DNA of 14,137 nt, from contig SUVI01000112.1 of NCBI GenBank assembly GCA_015062085.1, positions 1 through 14,137 of the forward strand, written 5' to 3'. The DNA comes from Planctomycetaceae bacterium. Lineage in GTDB: Bacteria; Planctomycetota; Planctomycetia; Pirellulales; Thermoguttaceae. The notes below the pieces were generated by a model, which did not search any database, was not told where the DNA came from, and saw only the letters and a program-made list of their open reading frames with translations. Shown one piece after another: positions 13,554 through 14,137 of the stretch (position 1 is the first letter of the stretch; each line of letters begins with the position of its first letter). A program made the translations under genes and the position numbers.

Positions 13554-14137
13554 CATGAAACGCCATTTTTCCGGACTCTTTTTGGGAGTCTGCGTGACCG
13601 TCTTTTTTTTGTGTCTCGCGGTTTCTGTTCCGTTTGTTTCCGCGGAAGATCTCTGCCTGGAACTGGCGGACGCGCCGGAATCGGGGATAGTGCTCCTTCC
13701 GCTCCGTTCCGAAACGCTTGCTGCGGTGACGCCGTGCGATGCGGAAAAACTCACCGGCATTCGGGTCACTTTTGACTCGAAACCGCTCCTTTCCCAGTAC
13801 GTTCACGGCGAATATCTCGTCCTGAAACTCGATCCGGAAATGGTCCGCGCCTCACGGGAAAAGACTCTCGCGCTGGTGCTCAAACCGGTTGAGGGCGGAG
13901 AGACTTTTTCATCCGAAGAGTCTTCAAAAGCACTTCCGGAGAAAGAGATCCTGACGGAAACTTCCGCGTATTCGATCCGGCAGTCTGTGGACAAAAATGG
14001 AGGTTTTCCGAATCTGATCCGGTTCACGAAGAACGGGAAGACGGTGGAAGCGTTTCATTTTCGGGACCGCGTGCAGGAAAAAGATGAGACGGAGGCTGAT
14101 CGGCCATTTTTCGGGGGCTGGGTCCTTGCGCAGGATA
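13554..14137 (+). CDS. Secreted protein of unknown function, N-terminal part
   Basis: The frame is open from ATG 13554 to the window end, giving 194 residues; the C-terminus is missing. AAGGAG lies 6 bases upstream. Residues 1-30 are a signal peptide: MKRHFSG, then a hydrophobic core rich in Val, Phe and Leu, and a probable cut at VSA-ED. The mature part is a polar, beta-rich stretch (SGIVLLPLRSETLAAVTPCD, ending near residue 62), then a Ser/Glu-rich linker (FSSEESSKALPEKE). After it comes YSIRQSVDKNGGFPNLIRF and KNGKTVEAFHFRDRV. I do not recognise a domain in this part. It could be the N-terminal beta domain of a larger exported enzyme, but this is unproven. It follows the symporter on the same strand after a 166-base gap full of hairpins, so joint use with the sugar transporter is possible. 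Confidence 0.8.

Overview
The window looks like chromosomal DNA of a planctomycete, about 50-55% GC in coding regions and with very AT-rich gaps. Three things suggest this: a secreted protein whose N-terminus carries the LExRxxLS-type motif common in large planctomycete surface proteins, a Tat-exported Gfo/Idh/MocA oxidoreductase of the kind this phylum carries in many copies, and a lipid A gene that implies a Gram-negative envelope. The Vibrio-SGLT-like sodium/sugar symporter and inositol phosphate synthase would fit a host- or gut-associated member such as the Thermoguttaceae/Pirellulales, but that placement is inference.

Layout. 1-667 (-): 5' part of a secreted surface protein, cut by the window edge. 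668-1097: AT-rich gap with its promoter and the terminator of the next gene. 1098-2546 (-): Tat-exported oxidoreductase with a near-consensus promoter and a 13-bp tandem repeat upstream. About 2904-3283 (+): decayed C-terminal half of an IS110-family transposase, whose reading frame is broken by a 20-bp triplication. 3525-3749 (-): 74-residue protein of unknown function with its own promoter and terminator. 4229-5479 (+): myo-inositol-1-phosphate synthase. 5531-5722: twelve head-to-tail copies of a 16-bp repeat. 5961-9317 (+): DEAD-box RNA helicase with a roughly 720-residue low-complexity N-terminal extension. 9425-9844 (+): small secreted protein made of three CxxC-x8-CxxC repeats. 9918-11003 (-): lpxK, convergent with it. 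11276-13387 (+): sodium/sugar symporter with an enlarged periplasmic loop. 13554-end (+): N-terminus of another secreted protein, cut by the window edge.

The genes do not form one pathway. Most appear to be single transcription units: promoters or terminators can be seen around several of them, and orientations alternate. Four products point to the envelope or to carbon handling (surface protein, exported oxidoreductase, LpxK, sugar symporter), and inositol phosphate synthase may feed inositol lipids or solutes. I see no phage, CRISPR array, tRNA, rRNA or intact mobile element. I found no clearly new multi-gene system. The least explained items are the helicase extension, the Cys-repeat secreted protein behind a tetraloop hairpin, the 16-bp repeat array and the symporter insertion.
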